NCBI GenBank assembly: GCA_030835005.1
Contig: JAUQWT010000359.1
Coordinates: 1 to 5,488, forward strand
Direction: 5' to 3'
Length of the DNA: 5,488 bases
From: Ignavibacteria bacterium
GTDB taxonomy: Bacteria; Bacteroidota; Ignavibacteria; Tepidaquicellales; OLB5
Positions 5,369 to 5,488 of this stretch are shown piece after piece. Position 1 is the first letter of the stretch, and the number at the start of each line of letters is the position of its first letter. Position numbers and translations under genes: made by a program. Under the pieces are notes generated by a model. That model ran no database searches. It was given only the letters and a program-made list of their open reading frames with translations, and was not told where the DNA came from.

Positions 5369-5488
5369 ATGTGCGGGATCTTTGCAGTATTTAATCTGGA
5401 TCATAAACCCGTAAATGTAAACGGACTCTATGAAGCATCACGCTCTATAAGACACCGCGGACCCGATGATGAAGGATTTTTGCTTATT
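5369..5488 (+). CDS. asnB: Asparagine synthetase (glutamine-hydrolysing), 3' end beyond window
   Basis: Forty N-terminal residues, beginning MCGIFAVFNLD. Cys2, exposed after removal of Met1, is the glutaminase nucleophile of class II (Ntn) glutamine amidotransferases. RHRGPDDEG (28-36) is the conserved glutamine-binding segment found in AsnB-type enzymes. Full members are usually about 600 residues, with a C-terminal ATP-dependent synthetase domain that lies outside the window. AsnB paralogues are common in polysaccharide clusters, where they may amidate sugars such as uronic acids; that role here is inference, and ordinary asparagine synthesis is equally compatible. The ATG follows directly after the TAA of the glycosyltransferase gene, which indicates translational coupling. 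The symbol reflects the family, not a proven function. Confidence 0.88.
   Translation, partial: MCGIFAVFNLDHKPVNVNGLYEASRSIRHRGPDDEGFLLI

Overview
The window looks like chromosomal DNA from a member of the Bacteroidota / Chlorobiota-Ignavibacteriota (FCB) group. Three things suggest this. glyS is the single-chain, dimeric type of glycyl-tRNA synthetase. A TATCTTTG box, matching the Bacteroidota -10 consensus TAnnTTTG, lies just upstream of glyS. No gene start has a clear Shine-Dalgarno sequence; the leaders are A/T-rich. This is inference from a short window, and the exact phylum is not settled.

Layout. Positions 1-1199 (minus strand) hold a two-gene module, visibly AT-rich: tcmP (three-Cys-motif partner protein, complete), then the 5' part of a Gp37/Gp68-like (DUF5131) three-cysteine protein that runs off the left edge. 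Positions 1200-1429 hold a 17-bp palindrome, a probable rho-independent terminator reading leftward, and the 3' untranslated region of glyS. Positions 1430-2776 (minus strand) are glyS, much richer in GC. Positions 2777-3154 are the divergent intergenic region: the glyS promoter and two tandem palindromic elements built from an 8-bp unit. Positions 3155-5488 (plus strand) are a run of three genes: a SAM-dependent methyltransferase with a hydrophobic C-terminal segment, a GT4-like glycosyltransferase, and the first 40 codons of a glutamine-hydrolysing asparagine synthetase. A shorter relative of the 8-bp repeat lies between the first two.

How the parts relate. The rightward genes look like the start or middle of a surface-glycan (polysaccharide or lipid-linked sugar) cluster: sugar transfer, methylation, and an AsnB-type amidotransferase as often found in such loci. 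The leftward tcmP/DUF5131 pair is a recurrent gene partnership of unknown biochemical function. It differs in composition from its surroundings, which suggests separate acquisition next to a housekeeping gene. It is the part of the window most likely to belong to a poorly characterised system. glyS is ordinary and serves as the chromosomal anchor.
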